Positions 55,405 to 64,000 of a DNA stretch of 64,000 nucleotides are shown piece after piece. Within the stretch, counting starts at the first letter, position 1. Every line of letters starts with the position of its first letter. The translations under genes were made by a program, and so were the position numbers. Source of the stretch: Leptospira yanagawae serovar Saopaulo str. Sao Paulo = ATCC 700523. Its GTDB lineage: Bacteria > Spirochaetota > Leptospiria > Leptospirales > Leptospiraceae. Location: the NCBI RefSeq assembly GCF_000332475.2, contig NZ_AOGX02000015.1, positions 1 to 64,000 of the forward strand, written 5' to 3'. The notes beneath the pieces are model-generated. The model was given only the letters and a program-made list of their open reading frames with translations, was not told the DNA's origin and ran no database searches.

Positions 55405-56727
55405 ATGTTTTTACAAATGTATTTTTACAAACTAAGATGGTTTGTGTATTTGGGGTGTTTCTTTTTTGTTTTTTCAACAAATGGAAATTCGAATGATTCA
55501 AATGTACAATGCCAAAATTCAAACTCAATTTTTGATTTGAGTTTATGTATAGTCCAACGCCATCCGGATTATCGTTTAGAAGAAATCAAACTTAGAGAAA
55601 TTTCTGGAAGGAAAAAAATAGCATCTTATTATTTTCCTTCGAATCCAACATTTTCAGGTTATCTGGCAAACCGAAATGGAGAAACATCTAGCCCTATTTT
55701 AGGTTCAAGTTCAAGTTCTTCCAATAATTTTCAAGTAATGGTAAACCAAGAAATTTTTACCAATGGCAAACGAGAAATAGCCATCCAAATTGCTGATGAA
55801 GAATTTAAATCTCAAGTTTTTCGTTTAGAGTCCATCAAACGAATTTTGGAATTTGAAGCACTCAAAAAACTAACAAGGTATCGATATCTTCATTTAGAAA
55901 AAGAAAATAGTAACAATAGTTTACAACTTGTAAAAGAATTAAAAAAAATTTCCAAAGCTCGTATCAATGAAGGATTGTCCCCTGGAATCGATGAATCATT
56001 GTCAGAATCAGAGGAAATCAGAATTTTTAAACTTTGGAACCAAACACACCGGTTATTCGAAAATGCAAAATCTGAATTAGAAGTATTACTTGGATACACG
56101 ATCGAATTAAACGAAGAATCAACGATTCATTGGAAAATTCCCACAGACCTTCCAAAAGAAAAATCAGAATTGGTAAAAATCGCATACCAATATAGGCCTG
56201 AAATCTTTTTAACAGAAAAAGAAATCGAACTGGCTTTGCTACGGCATAATGAAGTTCGCAAACAAAAGATTCCCAATGTTAGTTTGGGAGCTTTTGCACA
56301 AAATGATGGATTTAACGAACGTGTCGTCGGTGGTATGTTAACCGTTCCTCTTGTCATTTGGAGAGACTATGAAGGAGAATCAATGATCTCTGCTTCCAAA
56401 ATTGAAACATCAAAAGAATTAAAAGAGTCAGTTTCTCGAAATGTTAAACAAGAAGTTTTGTTTGCTCTAACAAATTATCTAACTCTCTCGGAAGAAATTC
56501 AATTGTATGATGAAAACAAAATGAAAAGAGCGGAGTTTGATTTAAAAAACCTACAAGAAGCCATTCAATTTGGAAAAATCAAAATCATCGATGCGATTAA
56601 CCACCAAAGAATCCTATTACAAACAAAATTAAATTATCTTAATACAAAATCAGAATATGAAATTTCACAAATCGAACTCATTCGTGTTCTCGGTTTGCCC
56701 ACTCATTCAATGGAAATACAAAAATGA
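55405..56727 (+). CDS. czcC: TolC-family outer membrane efflux protein (CzcC-like)
   Basis: 440 residues. A hydrophobic N-terminal signal (RWFVYLGCFFFVFSTNG) is followed by the OEP domain with two long coiled-coil repeats (for example EFEALKKLTRYRYLHLEKEN, AEFDLKNLQEAIQFGKIKII), the pattern LSLCIVQRHPDYRLEEIKLR at the start, and the GGMLTVPLVIWRDYEGE loop. It forms the outer-membrane channel of a tripartite RND pump. It overlaps the adaptor gene by 4 bp. Symbol assigned by architecture, not by proof of cation specificity. Confidence 0.85.
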   Translation: MFLQMYFYKLRWFVYLGCFFFVFSTNGNSNDSNVQCQNSNSIFDLSLCIVQRHPDYRLEEIKLREISGRKKIASYYFPSNPTFSGYLANRNGETSSPILGSSSSSSNNFQVMVNQEIFTNGKREIAIQIADEEFKSQVFRLESIKRILEFEALKKLTRYRYLHLEKENSNNSLQLVKELKKISKARINEGLSPGIDESLSESEEIRIFKLWNQTHRLFENAKSELEVLLGYTIELNEESTIHWKIPTDLPKEKSELVKIAYQYRPEIFLTEKEIELALLRHNEVRKQKIPNVSLGAFAQNDGFNERVVGGMLTVPLVIWRDYEGESMISASKIETSKELKESVSRNVKQEVLFALTNYLTLSEEIQLYDENKMKRAEFDLKNLQEAIQFGKIKIIDAINHQRILLQTKLNYLNTKSEYEISQIELIRVLGLPTHSMEIQK

Positions 56728-57863
56728 ACCGAAATACTAAAATTTTACTCACATCCATCATCATTATCCTTTCTGCATTTTATTTTTGGTATACACGTAA
56801 ACCGAAAACCTCTGATTTAGAAAACCAAAGTGCAAAAGACTTGCTTGAAATCAGTTCAGAACAAAGGAATGAAATCACAATTGAAACACAAGTTATGGAA
56901 CTTAGTCCGATCCATACTCAAATAGAACTCTTAGGTGAAACAGAAGCTGTCCCTGATCAAATCATGGACGTACCTGCAAGAATATCTGGGCGGGTAACAT
57001 CCGTATATTTTGTGGAGGGAGACAATATATCGAAAGGCCAAAAGTTAGCTACCATTGACTCACCGGAACTTGCAAAACTTAGATCCAATTATCTTGTAGC
57101 AAATTCCAAATTCCATGCAGCTGAACAAAACTTAACTAGAATTAGTTCACTTGTAAAAATGAATTTGGCCGCTAAACAAGAGCAAATAGATGCGGAAGCA
57201 AATTTACGTGTCATCGAATCAGAAAAAAATTCAGCAGAGGAATCATTACGTGCAAATGGATTGCCAATCAATAATGTTTCATCTGGACAATACATTGTTT
57301 ATGCACCTAAATCAGGTTTAGCGCTATCTCGAAATGCAATTCCAGGATCTATTATCAATGGCAATCAAATTTTGACAACAATTGCAAATCTAAATGATTT
57401 ATGGTTCCAAGCAAAGATTTATGAAAATGATTTACAATTTCTATCTGAAGGACTAACTGCAAACGTCCTACTCAACGCATATCCTGATCTCACCTTTCAA
57501 GGAAAATTAGAACATATCGGTGAAAAAGTAGACCCCGAATCACGTACAGTACATGCGCGTGTTGTCTTCAAAAACCAAAATCGGAAAGCAAAAATTGGAT
57601 TATTTGGAAAAGCGATTTTACTGGTCAATGAACGAAAAAGTTTTCAATTGCCGGATCATAGCATTCAATCCTATCAAAACCGTAAATACATCTTTCGCGA
57701 AGAAAAAAAGAATCAATACCGTTGGGTAGAAGTGAAAACTGGCATTACCTCCAATCAAAAAACGGAAATATTACAAGGGTTAAAGGAAGGTGATCGAGTT
57801 GTTACAAAAGGTGCCTTTGAATTAAAAGCCATTTTATTCAAAGATACTTTTGGAGGGGAATGA
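56724..57863 (+). CDS. czcB: RND efflux periplasmic adaptor (CzcB/HlyD-like)
   Basis: 379 residues. An N-terminal membrane anchor (ILLTSIIIILSAFYFWYTRK, about 6-25) precedes the lipoyl and hairpin domains: a GRVTSVYFVEGDNISKGQKL barrel-sandwich half, a coiled-coil hairpin (SKFHAAEQNLTRISSLVKMN) and a matching later half (YAPKSGLALSRNAIPGSII). The beta-barrel ends with EKVDPESRTVHARVVFKN. It joins CzcA and CzcC. Its stop lies just before the czcA ATG. Confidence 0.9.
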   Translation: MNRNTKILLTSIIIILSAFYFWYTRKPKTSDLENQSAKDLLEISSEQRNEITIETQVMELSPIHTQIELLGETEAVPDQIMDVPARISGRVTSVYFVEGDNISKGQKLATIDSPELAKLRSNYLVANSKFHAAEQNLTRISSLVKMNLAAKQEQIDAEANLRVIESEKNSAEESLRANGLPINNVSSGQYIVYAPKSGLALSRNAIPGSIINGNQILTTIANLNDLWFQAKIYENDLQFLSEGLTANVLLNAYPDLTFQGKLEHIGEKVDPESRTVHARVVFKNQNRKAKIGLFGKAILLVNERKSFQLPDHSIQSYQNRKYIFREEKKNQYRWVEVKTGITSNQKTEILQGLKEGDRVVTKGAFELKAILFKDTFGGE

Positions 57864-57864
57864 T

Positions 57865-60800
57865 ATGGAATTTTTAACAAAAATAGTTTATTTTTCCCTT
57901 CATAATAGACTTCTCGTTGTAATACTCACAACATTACTTGCATTTGGTGGATTTTATTCTTTAAAAAATTTGAAAGTCGATGCAGTTCCTGATATCACTA
58001 ATGTCCAGGTCCAAGTCATCACAACTTCCCCTTCACTTTCGACATTAGAAATTGAACAGTACATCACTCTTCCAGTAGAACGCGCCCTCACAGGAATACC
58101 CAACTTAATTGAAATTCGTTCCGTATCCCGATATGGATTTTCCCTTGTCACTGCCGTTTTTTCAGATGGTACCGATTTATTACAAAGTAGACAACTTGTA
58201 AGCGAAAAACTAAACGAGGCATCCGAAAACATACCTTCAATTTATGGAAAACCGGTAATTGGTCCCATCACTACTGGTTTAGGTGAAGTGTTTCAGTTTA
58301 CTTTGGAAAGTAACTTTCATAGTCAAATGGAACTCACAACTTATTTGAATTGGGTCATCAATCCAATGTTAAAAACAGTTCCAGGGATTGTAGAAGTTAA
58401 TAGTTTTGGAGGAAAAACAAAACAATACCAAGTGATTGTGGATTCTTATAAGGCAGCATCTCTAGGAATTTCTTTAGAACAAATTGTAACATCTGTTCAA
58501 TCGAATAACCTATCGACTGGTAGTGGTTATATTGAAAGATCCAATGAACAATTGATCATTGGAAGTGATGGTCTCTTAAAAACTCTACCAGACTTTGAAA
58601 AAATCCAGGTCGGAAAATCGAAGGATGGCTTTCCCGTTTATTTGAGTACAATAGCGAATATTATCGAAGGACCAAAACTTAGAAAAGGGGCCGCAACTTC
58701 TTCTGGAAAATCTGAGGTAGTCGGTGCCGTCACACTGATGTTACTCGGTGAAAATTCACTGACTGTTACAAAGTCTGTAAAAGAAAAAATTTCGATGATC
58801 GAAAAAACCTTACCGGCAGGAATCAAAATCAAACCCTACTACGATAGGTCCATTATGGTTTCAAACACTCTTAAAACTATTGTTTGGAATTTGTCGGAAG
58901 GTGCCATCCTTGTTATCATTATTTTGTTTTTGATGATCGGTGATTTTCGATCGGGATTGGTCATTGCTTCGGTCATACCCTTAGCAATGTTATTTGCGAT
59001 TTCACTGATGTTTTTACGTGAGTTGCCAGCCAATTTGATGTCGATGGGAGCGATTGACTTTGGATTAATTGTAGATGGAGCTGTCATCCTTATCGAAAAT
59101 TCTCATCGGAGAATAGGTTTAAAAGTAAAAGAACTCAAACGTAAATTGAATCCAAATGAAAAAATTGACACAATTTTAAATGCGACAATCGAAGTCAGAA
59201 AGGCAACGATCTTCGGTGAAATCATCATTGGTATCGTTTACATTCCAATCCTTACCTTAAGTGGAACAGAAGGTAAAATGTTTATTCCAATGGCAACCAC
59301 TGTCTTATTTGCTTTGATTGGTTCGTTTATATTGACTTTGACAATTATACCGGTGTTGGCTTCATTTTTCTTACATGCAGACGTAAAAGAAGATCATAAA
59401 ACAGTTTTTTTCCAAAAAATAGAAAACTGGTACATTCCAAAACTAAAGTTTTGTATGGATCATGGATCTGCCATTTTAAAAGGTACGATTATAACATTTG
59501 TTATTTCAATCATACTCTTCTTTCAATTAGGTGGTGAGTTTTTACCAAAGTTAGATGAGGGTAATTTATTGATCGAAATCAGTCGTTACCCATCCACAAC
59601 ATTAACTGAATCATTAGCCTCATCCAATAAAATTGAAAAGGCAATATTACAAACAATTCCAGAAATTACAGAAGTTGTTTCTAGAACTGGATCACCAGAA
59701 CTTGCCATTGAACCAATGGGTGTCGAAAAAACAGATATGTACCTAACGATGAAACCAAGGTCAGAGTGGGAACAGTCGAAATCGGATATTGAAGAAAAAT
59801 TGGAAGAAATCATACAACGAGTGGCACCACAAGTTGCATTTGGTCTCTCACAACCAATTGAAATGAGAAATAACGAAATCATGGCAGGAATTCGTGCTGA
59901 TGTTGGAATTAAAATTTTTGGAGATGATTTAGTCCAACTGAAAGCCATCGCGGAGGAAATTTCCTCTAAGATTAAAAGCATTGAAGGTGTCGCTGATCTA
60001 AGAATCGAACAGCTGTATGGTTTAGAATATTTACGTATCAAACCAAATCGAGAAAAGTTAGCAAGGTATGATTTAAACATCCAAAAAATCAATCAGACCA
60101 TCGAATCTCTTTCTTCAGGTGTATATGCAGGTATCGTTTATGAAGGGATGAAACGATTTGAAATTGTTGTGAAAACGGACATTCAATCAAATTCGGAAAA
60201 AATTCCAAATGTTCCGGTACATGTGGGAGGGAATCAATTTGCACCATTACATGAATTGGCTGAAATAAAAATTGAAGATGGCCCAGTTCAAATTTACCAT
60301 CAAAATCAAAATCGATACGCACTCGTTCAATTTAATATTCGTGGAAGTGATATGGTTAGTACAGTGAACCACGTCAAAAAGGTTTTATCAGAAAAAATCA
60401 AATTTCCGGAAGGATATTACTTTAGCCTAGGTGGTGAATTTCAAAAATTTGAATCGGCAACAAATACATTGTTAGTTGTTGTACCCATCACACTGTTGAT
60501 TATATTTTTGATTTTATACTTTGCCTTTAACGAAATCCTTCCAGCGTTTATAATCTTTTTAAATGTTCCTTTCGCTATAACAGGAGGGATAATTTCCTTA
60601 TTTCTCAGGAATTTACCATTTAGTATTTCGGCGGGAGTTGGTTTCATTGCACTCTTTGGAATTGCTGTCTTAAATGGACTTGTTTTGATCAGTTTTATTA
60701 AAACCATGGAAGGTTCTGGAAAAACACTTGTGGAATCAATAAAAGATGCTGCGGTTTCTCGTTTAAGGCCTGTACTGACGACGGCCCTTCTAGCTTCTAT

Positions 60801-60975
60801 TGGTTTTATACCAATGGCGATTAGCACTTCACCAGGTGCGGAAGTCCAACGACCTCTTGCCACCGTTGTGATCGGAGGATTAATCACAGCAAGTGCATTA
60901 ACCCTCTTTGTTTTACCGATCGTTTATTTAAAGTTTTTTGCGAAAAAGTCCTTCATACTTTCAAAGGAAGCATAA
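57865..60975 (+). CDS. czcA: Heavy-metal efflux RND transporter CzcA-like
   Basis: 1,036 residues from the ATG at 57865, preceded by GGAGGGG; an in-frame start 15 bp earlier is less likely. It has the HME-RND signature: VDAVPDITNVQVQVIT near residue 40, a proton-relay motif GAIDFGLIVDGAVILIEN in TM4 (about 400), and 12 membrane helices with two large periplasmic domains (MEPMGVEKTDMYLTMKPRSE). The Asp-Asp-Glu pattern of TM4 points to divalent cation export (Co/Zn/Cd or Cu/Ag). The 3' end overlaps the convergent hydrolase gene by 52 bp. Confidence 0.9.
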   Translation: MEFLTKIVYFSLHNRLLVVILTTLLAFGGFYSLKNLKVDAVPDITNVQVQVITTSPSLSTLEIEQYITLPVERALTGIPNLIEIRSVSRYGFSLVTAVFSDGTDLLQSRQLVSEKLNEASENIPSIYGKPVIGPITTGLGEVFQFTLESNFHSQMELTTYLNWVINPMLKTVPGIVEVNSFGGKTKQYQVIVDSYKAASLGISLEQIVTSVQSNNLSTGSGYIERSNEQLIIGSDGLLKTLPDFEKIQVGKSKDGFPVYLSTIANIIEGPKLRKGAATSSGKSEVVGAVTLMLLGENSLTVTKSVKEKISMIEKTLPAGIKIKPYYDRSIMVSNTLKTIVWNLSEGAILVIIILFLMIGDFRSGLVIASVIPLAMLFAISLMFLRELPANLMSMGAIDFGLIVDGAVILIENSHRRIGLKVKELKRKLNPNEKIDTILNATIEVRKATIFGEIIIGIVYIPILTLSGTEGKMFIPMATTVLFALIGSFILTLTIIPVLASFFLHADVKEDHKTVFFQKIENWYIPKLKFCMDHGSAILKGTIITFVISIILFFQLGGEFLPKLDEGNLLIEISRYPSTTLTESLASSNKIEKAILQTIPEITEVVSRTGSPELAIEPMGVEKTDMYLTMKPRSEWEQSKSDIEEKLEEIIQRVAPQVAFGLSQPIEMRNNEIMAGIRADVGIKIFGDDLVQLKAIAEEISSKIKSIEGVADLRIEQLYGLEYLRIKPNREKLARYDLNIQKINQTIESLSSGVYAGIVYEGMKRFEIVVKTDIQSNSEKIPNVPVHVGGNQFAPLHELAEIKIEDGPVQIYHQNQNRYALVQFNIRGSDMVSTVNHVKKVLSEKIKFPEGYYFSLGGEFQKFESATNTLLVVVPITLLIIFLILYFAFNEILPAFIIFLNVPFAITGGIISLFLRNLPFSISAGVGFIALFGIAVLNGLVLISFIKTMEGSGKTLVESIKDAAVSRLRPVLTTALLASIGFIPMAISTSPGAEVQRPLATVVIGGLITASALTLFVLPIVYLKFFAKKSFILSKEA

Positions 60976-61730
60976 TCAGCTTTTTCATTGTAAGCAAGAC
61001 CAGGTAATCCATGTTTATCGGCACCTGGTCTTGTGAATCCATGAACCGCACCTGGATGAGAAATAAACGTCACGGGAGCCTTCGCTTCTGCAATTGTTTT
61101 TATAAAGGTTTCAACAGCAGTTTTTGGGATAAAAGGGTCATCTGCTCCATGGTGAACTAATACATTCGTTTTAATTTTCTTAACACCAGTCACCAAATTT
61201 TTACTTCCCAACATCCCATGAAAGGACACAACCCCTCCTTTCAAATCTGCTCCGTCTAATGCGAGTTCAATAACTCCACCACCACCAAAACAATAACCGA
61301 TAGCACCAATTTTATTTGGATCTACATTTGGATTCGATTTAAGTATCTCAAGAGCTTTGTATATTTTTTTTAATAAAATCTTTGGATCCCCATTGGCACT
61401 AGACAATTTACCTGCTTCGACATGGTCTTTTGCTAACACTCCTTTCCCGTAAACATCCATTACAAATGCCACATAACCTAAGTCAGCCAATTGTTTTGCT
61501 CTTTGTTTGGGATAATCATTCACTCCCCACCATTCATGGATCACAAGCACTCCCGGACGTTTGCCAGTAATGTTTGAATCCACAGCCAAAAATCCTTCGT
61601 ATGTTTTGCCATCCATTTTATATTCTAAGGCATTCCCAGTTACCGTTGGTTTGACAGGTTGCTCTGCTGTTGGCAAGGAAGTACATTGAATTAAAAGAAA
61701 TGATGTGACGACTGCAATGAAATGTTTCAT
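60924..61730 (-). CDS. Dienelactone hydrolase-like lipoprotein
   Basis: 268 residues from the ATG at 61730, which has a GAGGAGAG Shine-Dalgarno; the frame extends upstream without support. The signal MKHFIAVVTSFLLIQC ends in a lipobox. The alpha/beta-hydrolase domain has the triad expected of DLH enzymes: nucleophile Cys in GAIGYCFGGGGVIELA, Asp in HHGADDPFIPKTA and His in GAVHGFTRPG. It should hydrolyse an ester or lactone, substrate unknown. It overlaps the 3' end of czcA by 52 bp. It is membrane-attached, whereas classical DLHs are soluble. Confidence 0.88.
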   Translation of the reverse strand: MKHFIAVVTSFLLIQCTSLPTAEQPVKPTVTGNALEYKMDGKTYEGFLAVDSNITGKRPGVLVIHEWWGVNDYPKQRAKQLADLGYVAFVMDVYGKGVLAKDHVEAGKLSSANGDPKILLKKIYKALEILKSNPNVDPNKIGAIGYCFGGGGVIELALDGADLKGGVVSFHGMLGSKNLVTGVKKIKTNVLVHHGADDPFIPKTAVETFIKTIAEAKAPVTFISHPGAVHGFTRPGADKHGLPGLAYNEKADYASFESMKDFFAKNFK

Positions 61731-61869
61731 ATCTCTCCTCTTCGGACTTTGCAACATAGAAAAGGTTCCAAATATCCGAATCAAACTTTAGAACAAAAAA
61801 AACATTCAGAAAATACAAAAAAATTCCGATTCCAAATATTTTTTCAATGATTGGCATTTGATTTGGTTT

Positions 61870-62007
61870 CTAACTCACTCTTTCCCTCTCAATGGAGAAG
61901 GAATCGTTCCAAACCAATCCTTGATTGTCAAAACAAACCCAGCTTTTTCCATCACTTGAACCAAATGTAAATCGTTGGTTTTTGAAAATCTGAACTGCAA
62001 ATTTCAA
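61870..62007 (-). CDS. Possible very small ORF or gene remnant
   Basis: A TTG-started frame of 45 residues (reads KFAVQIFKNQRFTFGSSDGK, then SWVCFDNQGLVWNDSFSIER), with AAGGAG at about 8-bp spacing. An overlapping frame is also open here (MEKAGFVLTIKDWFGTIPSP), so coding status is unclear. It could be the tail of a decayed gene. Confidence 0.2.
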   Translation of the reverse strand: MKFAVQIFKNQRFTFGSSDGKSWVCFDNQGLVWNDSFSIERERVS

Positions 62008-62032
62008 TCACATACTCCTTTTCATTCAATTA

Positions 62033-62080
62033 TCGGTAGACCGACTAGTTCACAAAAGGAAATCAAAAGTATACCGATCG
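62033..62080. promoter_or_regulatory. Candidate TetR-type operators upstream of the acyl-CoA dehydrogenase
   Basis: TCGGTAGACCGA (62033-62044) is a perfect 5-bp inverted repeat with a 2-bp spacer. GTATACCGATCG (62069-62080) is identical over 12 bp to the reverse complement of the palindrome before the alcohol dehydrogenase gene (8432-8449). Both lie 90-145 bp before the ATG at 62177. Confidence 0.45.
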
Positions 62081-62176
62081 TTTCACCAAGTTCAAATATT
62101 TAATTATTTATAAACTGAATTTTTTTTTGATCGCAAAGGAATATCGAATGTTGTCTTTTTATCCAAAGGAACGAAC

Positions 62177-63889
62177 ATGATCCAAAACAATTACTTTCTT
62201 ACAAACGAAGACTTAAAAGAACATTTTTATGAATTAATCGATTGGAATGAGATCGTTCCTATATACGAAAACAATTATTCAGATGCAAAACTATACGAAT
62301 CAACTCAAAATACTAAATTAGAAATGGCGCCATCTAACCCAGATGAGGCTACTTCTTATTATGAGGAGATTTTAAAATCCTGTGGAGAAATCAGTGGAAT
62401 GTATGTTTCACAAGTTGCATCAGTAGTAGATGCCAAAGGATTAAAATTTGAAAATGGAGAAGTTATCCATCCACAAGAGATGGTGGATGTGATCCAAATG
62501 TACCATGATGCTGGACTTGGACCCGCTGCGTTTAAAAGGAAGTATGGCGGACTTGGTGTGCCAAGCATCATCAAAGCAATGATTGCAGAACTTATGTATC
62601 GATCCGATAGCTCCATTACCATTGCTGTCGGTAGCATGGGACTTGCGGCCATTTTAGAAGTTTGTGCTTCTGAAGAAATGAAAAACGAATGGATTCCAAA
62701 ATTGATTTCAGGAAATTATACCGTCACTATGGGATTGTCCGAACCAGATTTTGGATCAGACTTACCTAATATCACAACAAAAGCCATTCAAAAAGATGAT
62801 GGATGGTATTTATCAGGTACAAAACGGTTTCAAACTGTCGCTTGTGGAGTGAATGGAGGACCAGGAATTACCCTCACGTTAGCAAGAACAGGATCTCCTG
62901 AAAGTGGAGCCAGAGGTTTATCCTTTTTTATTGTAGAGAACAAAGACTATTCGATCCAAGGAATTGAAAAAAAACTTGGTATCAAAGCTTCCGCAACCTG
63001 CGAAACTGTTTTTGAAGATAGCAAAGGTTATTTGGTCGGCAAAGAAGGTTTTGGACTCGTAAAGTATGTGATGGGAATGCTAAACGGTGCTAGGTTAAGT
63101 GTTTCCTCACAAGGAACAGGAATTGTGACGGCAGCATACGAAGAGGCCTTAAAGTATGCAAAAGAAAGGTACCAATTCGGAAAACCAATTTATGAAATTC
63201 CTGCTGTCAAAAAATTATTAGATCGGATGGAAAGGGAACTTGCTGGTATGCGTTGCCTTATGGTGGAAGCAGCTTACTCCGTTGATAAGTACTATTGGTA
63301 TGAAGATGGAAGAGAAATCACAGTAGAAGAAAACAAAACTGCAAAGTTTTGGGAAAAAGTAGCAAATACTCTAACCCCTATCTCAAAATATTACAATTCA
63401 GAAATGTGTAATGACTTAGTATACGACGGTTTACAAGTATTAGGTGGAGCAGGTTATACAGAGGATTATGATTTGTCCAGGTTGTATCGAGATGCAAGGA
63501 TCACCAATATCTATGATGGAACCACTCAAATCCAGGTAAATGCCGCAATTGGAGGAATTACTTCCGGTATGAGCCAAACAGGTACATTTCGTGCTTATTT
63601 AGATCATTTGACAAAAGGTTCTGAATCAAATCAAAGGCTAACAGAAATTCGTTCTGTTTTTGAATCGATTGTGGATGCATACAAGTCAATTCCAGACCAA
63701 AATACAAAAGAATCATTCAGTTTCGAAGTCGTTGAATCTGCCGCAAGATTGGTGGTAGGATTGTTAATGGAAAGAAGCAAAAACAAATCCAAATCAAGAA
63801 AAGAACTACGAAGCAAATGGTGTAAAGAATTTCACATTGATAGTTTCGGAATTCTGACTGCAAATCTTATCAAACTAAAATCAGTGTAA
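62177..63889 (+). CDS. Acyl-CoA dehydrogenase with Asp at the catalytic-base position
   Basis: 570 residues. It has an N-terminal helical extension (about 1-80), the alpha/beta core with FAD- and substrate-binding motifs (TVTMGLSEPDFGSDLPNITT, GTKRFQTVACGVNGGPG), GLVKYVMGMLNGARLSVSSQ, and a C-terminal helical domain with LGGAGYTEDYDLSRLYRDAR. The usual catalytic Glu of IYEGT-type motifs is replaced: IYDGTTQIQ, Asp447. It oxidises an acyl-CoA to a 2-enoyl-CoA, if Asp can act as the base. The long C-terminal part (about 480-570) resembles the fused extension of DmdC/FadE-type enzymes. TetR-type operators lie upstream. Confidence 0.88.
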   Translation: MIQNNYFLTNEDLKEHFYELIDWNEIVPIYENNYSDAKLYESTQNTKLEMAPSNPDEATSYYEEILKSCGEISGMYVSQVASVVDAKGLKFENGEVIHPQEMVDVIQMYHDAGLGPAAFKRKYGGLGVPSIIKAMIAELMYRSDSSITIAVGSMGLAAILEVCASEEMKNEWIPKLISGNYTVTMGLSEPDFGSDLPNITTKAIQKDDGWYLSGTKRFQTVACGVNGGPGITLTLARTGSPESGARGLSFFIVENKDYSIQGIEKKLGIKASATCETVFEDSKGYLVGKEGFGLVKYVMGMLNGARLSVSSQGTGIVTAAYEEALKYAKERYQFGKPIYEIPAVKKLLDRMERELAGMRCLMVEAAYSVDKYYWYEDGREITVEENKTAKFWEKVANTLTPISKYYNSEMCNDLVYDGLQVLGGAGYTEDYDLSRLYRDARITNIYDGTTQIQVNAAIGGITSGMSQTGTFRAYLDHLTKGSESNQRLTEIRSVFESIVDAYKSIPDQNTKESFSFEVVESAARLVVGLLMERSKNKSKSRKELRSKWCKEFHIDSFGILTANLIKLKSV

Positions 63890-63896
63890 AAAAAAA

Positions 63897-63917
63897 GGGT
63901 CTCTGGTATGAGAACCC
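63897..63917 (-). terminator. Intrinsic terminator for a minus-strand gene beyond the right edge
   Basis: GGGTCTC (63897-63903) pairs with GAGAACCC (63910-63917) with one bulged base and a 6-nt loop. On the minus strand it is followed directly by about nine T residues, a proper intrinsic terminator. On the plus strand no T-run follows. A convergent gene to the right is predicted. Confidence 0.7.
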
Positions 63918-63935
63918 TAAAAGAAAGGAAAGGGA

Positions 63936-63968
63936 TAAATCTCCTCTATTGCGAGTAGGGGAGATTTA
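63936..63968. other. Strong hairpin near the window end
   Basis: TAAATCTCCTCTA (63936-63948) pairs with TAGGGGAGATTTA (63956-63968), 13 bp with a single wobble and a 7-nt loop. No T-run follows on the plus strand. It may be part of an untranslated RNA or a repeat-derived stem. Confidence 0.5.
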
Positions 63969-64000
63969 AGTTAGTTCAGGTTATGTGATAGAAACAGTTT

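Larger units (their letters stand above)
61731..62176. other. Upstream region of the acyl-CoA dehydrogenase gene
   Basis: No strong gene. It contains two candidate operator motifs (62033-62044, 62069-62080) and an AT-rich stretch near 62100-62150 suitable for a promoter. One minus-strand open frame (62007-61870) is listed separately. Confidence 0.5.

Overview
The window reads as chromosomal DNA of a Leptospira-like spirochaete, more likely of the saprophytic (L. biflexa-type) group. This is an inference. It rests on the moderate-to-low GC, lipoproteins with relaxed spirochaetal lipoboxes (LFGC, VFFC, IFGC, YFQC), four class III nucleotide cyclase loci in 64 kb, multi-PAS and GAF histidine kinases, a SpoIIE phosphatase with a STAS protein, DUF4846 and DUF5939 proteins, and an mreC-mreD-pbp2-rodA cluster without mreB. 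No rRNA, tRNA or CRISPR was seen.

Layout. 1-1061: the 5' part of an IS3-family element (minus strand, running off the left edge) whose terminal inverted repeat abuts the first codon of a SpoIIE phosphatase gene. 1063-4134: signalling trio (membrane PP2C phosphatase, class III cyclase, histidine-kinase-type ATPase). 4109-6243: TetR regulator divergent from a membrane protein and an ABA4-like protein, with a palindromic operator region between. 6240-12842: ankyrin protein, a frameshifted SDR pseudogene, zinc-type alcohol dehydrogenase, DUF4846 protein, LOG protein, a secreted protein and a broken lipoprotein. 12934-20997: a membrane cyclase, several decayed or truncated genes (YdhR-like, TetR missing its N-terminus, DUF5939-cyclase cut by one in-frame TGA), a DUF418 protein, a membrane protein with a YCII protein, and a ferredoxin-cyclase-globin fusion. 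21077-28704: two surface lipoproteins and two hybrid-free sensor kinases. 28886-35595: cell-elongation operon (mreC, mreD, mrdA/PBP2, rodA) ending in a coiled-coil/CheW-like protein. 35597-44293: ribF, a STAS protein, J-domain protein, manA, pirin, a GH43-like propeller protein, SRPBCC protein and an organophosphate-type MFS transporter. 44340-51932: cysteine synthase, a 1,969-residue mosaic lipoprotein and a small cytochrome c. 52004-54720: acetoacetyl-CoA synthetase and a secreted protein. 54962-60975: czcCBA-type metal efflux operon headed by a small Cys/His-rich protein. 60924-63889: dienelactone-hydrolase-like lipoprotein and an acyl-CoA dehydrogenase, then hairpins.

The most unusual object is the gene at 19654-20997. 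One uninterrupted frame joins a plant-type [2Fe-2S] ferredoxin domain with four Cys, a class III nucleotidyl cyclase domain with both metal Asp, and a C-terminal globin-like domain with a proximal-His motif. It would link electron transfer or redox state and haem ligand state to cyclic nucleotide synthesis. It is preceded by a strong inverted repeat in the leader, and diverges from a second cyclase gene interrupted by a single in-frame stop. Other points worth checking are an Asp in place of the catalytic Glu in the acyl-CoA dehydrogenase, a shared candidate operator at two metabolic genes, an insertion in RodA, and a cluster of decaying genes at 12.4-19.2 kb.
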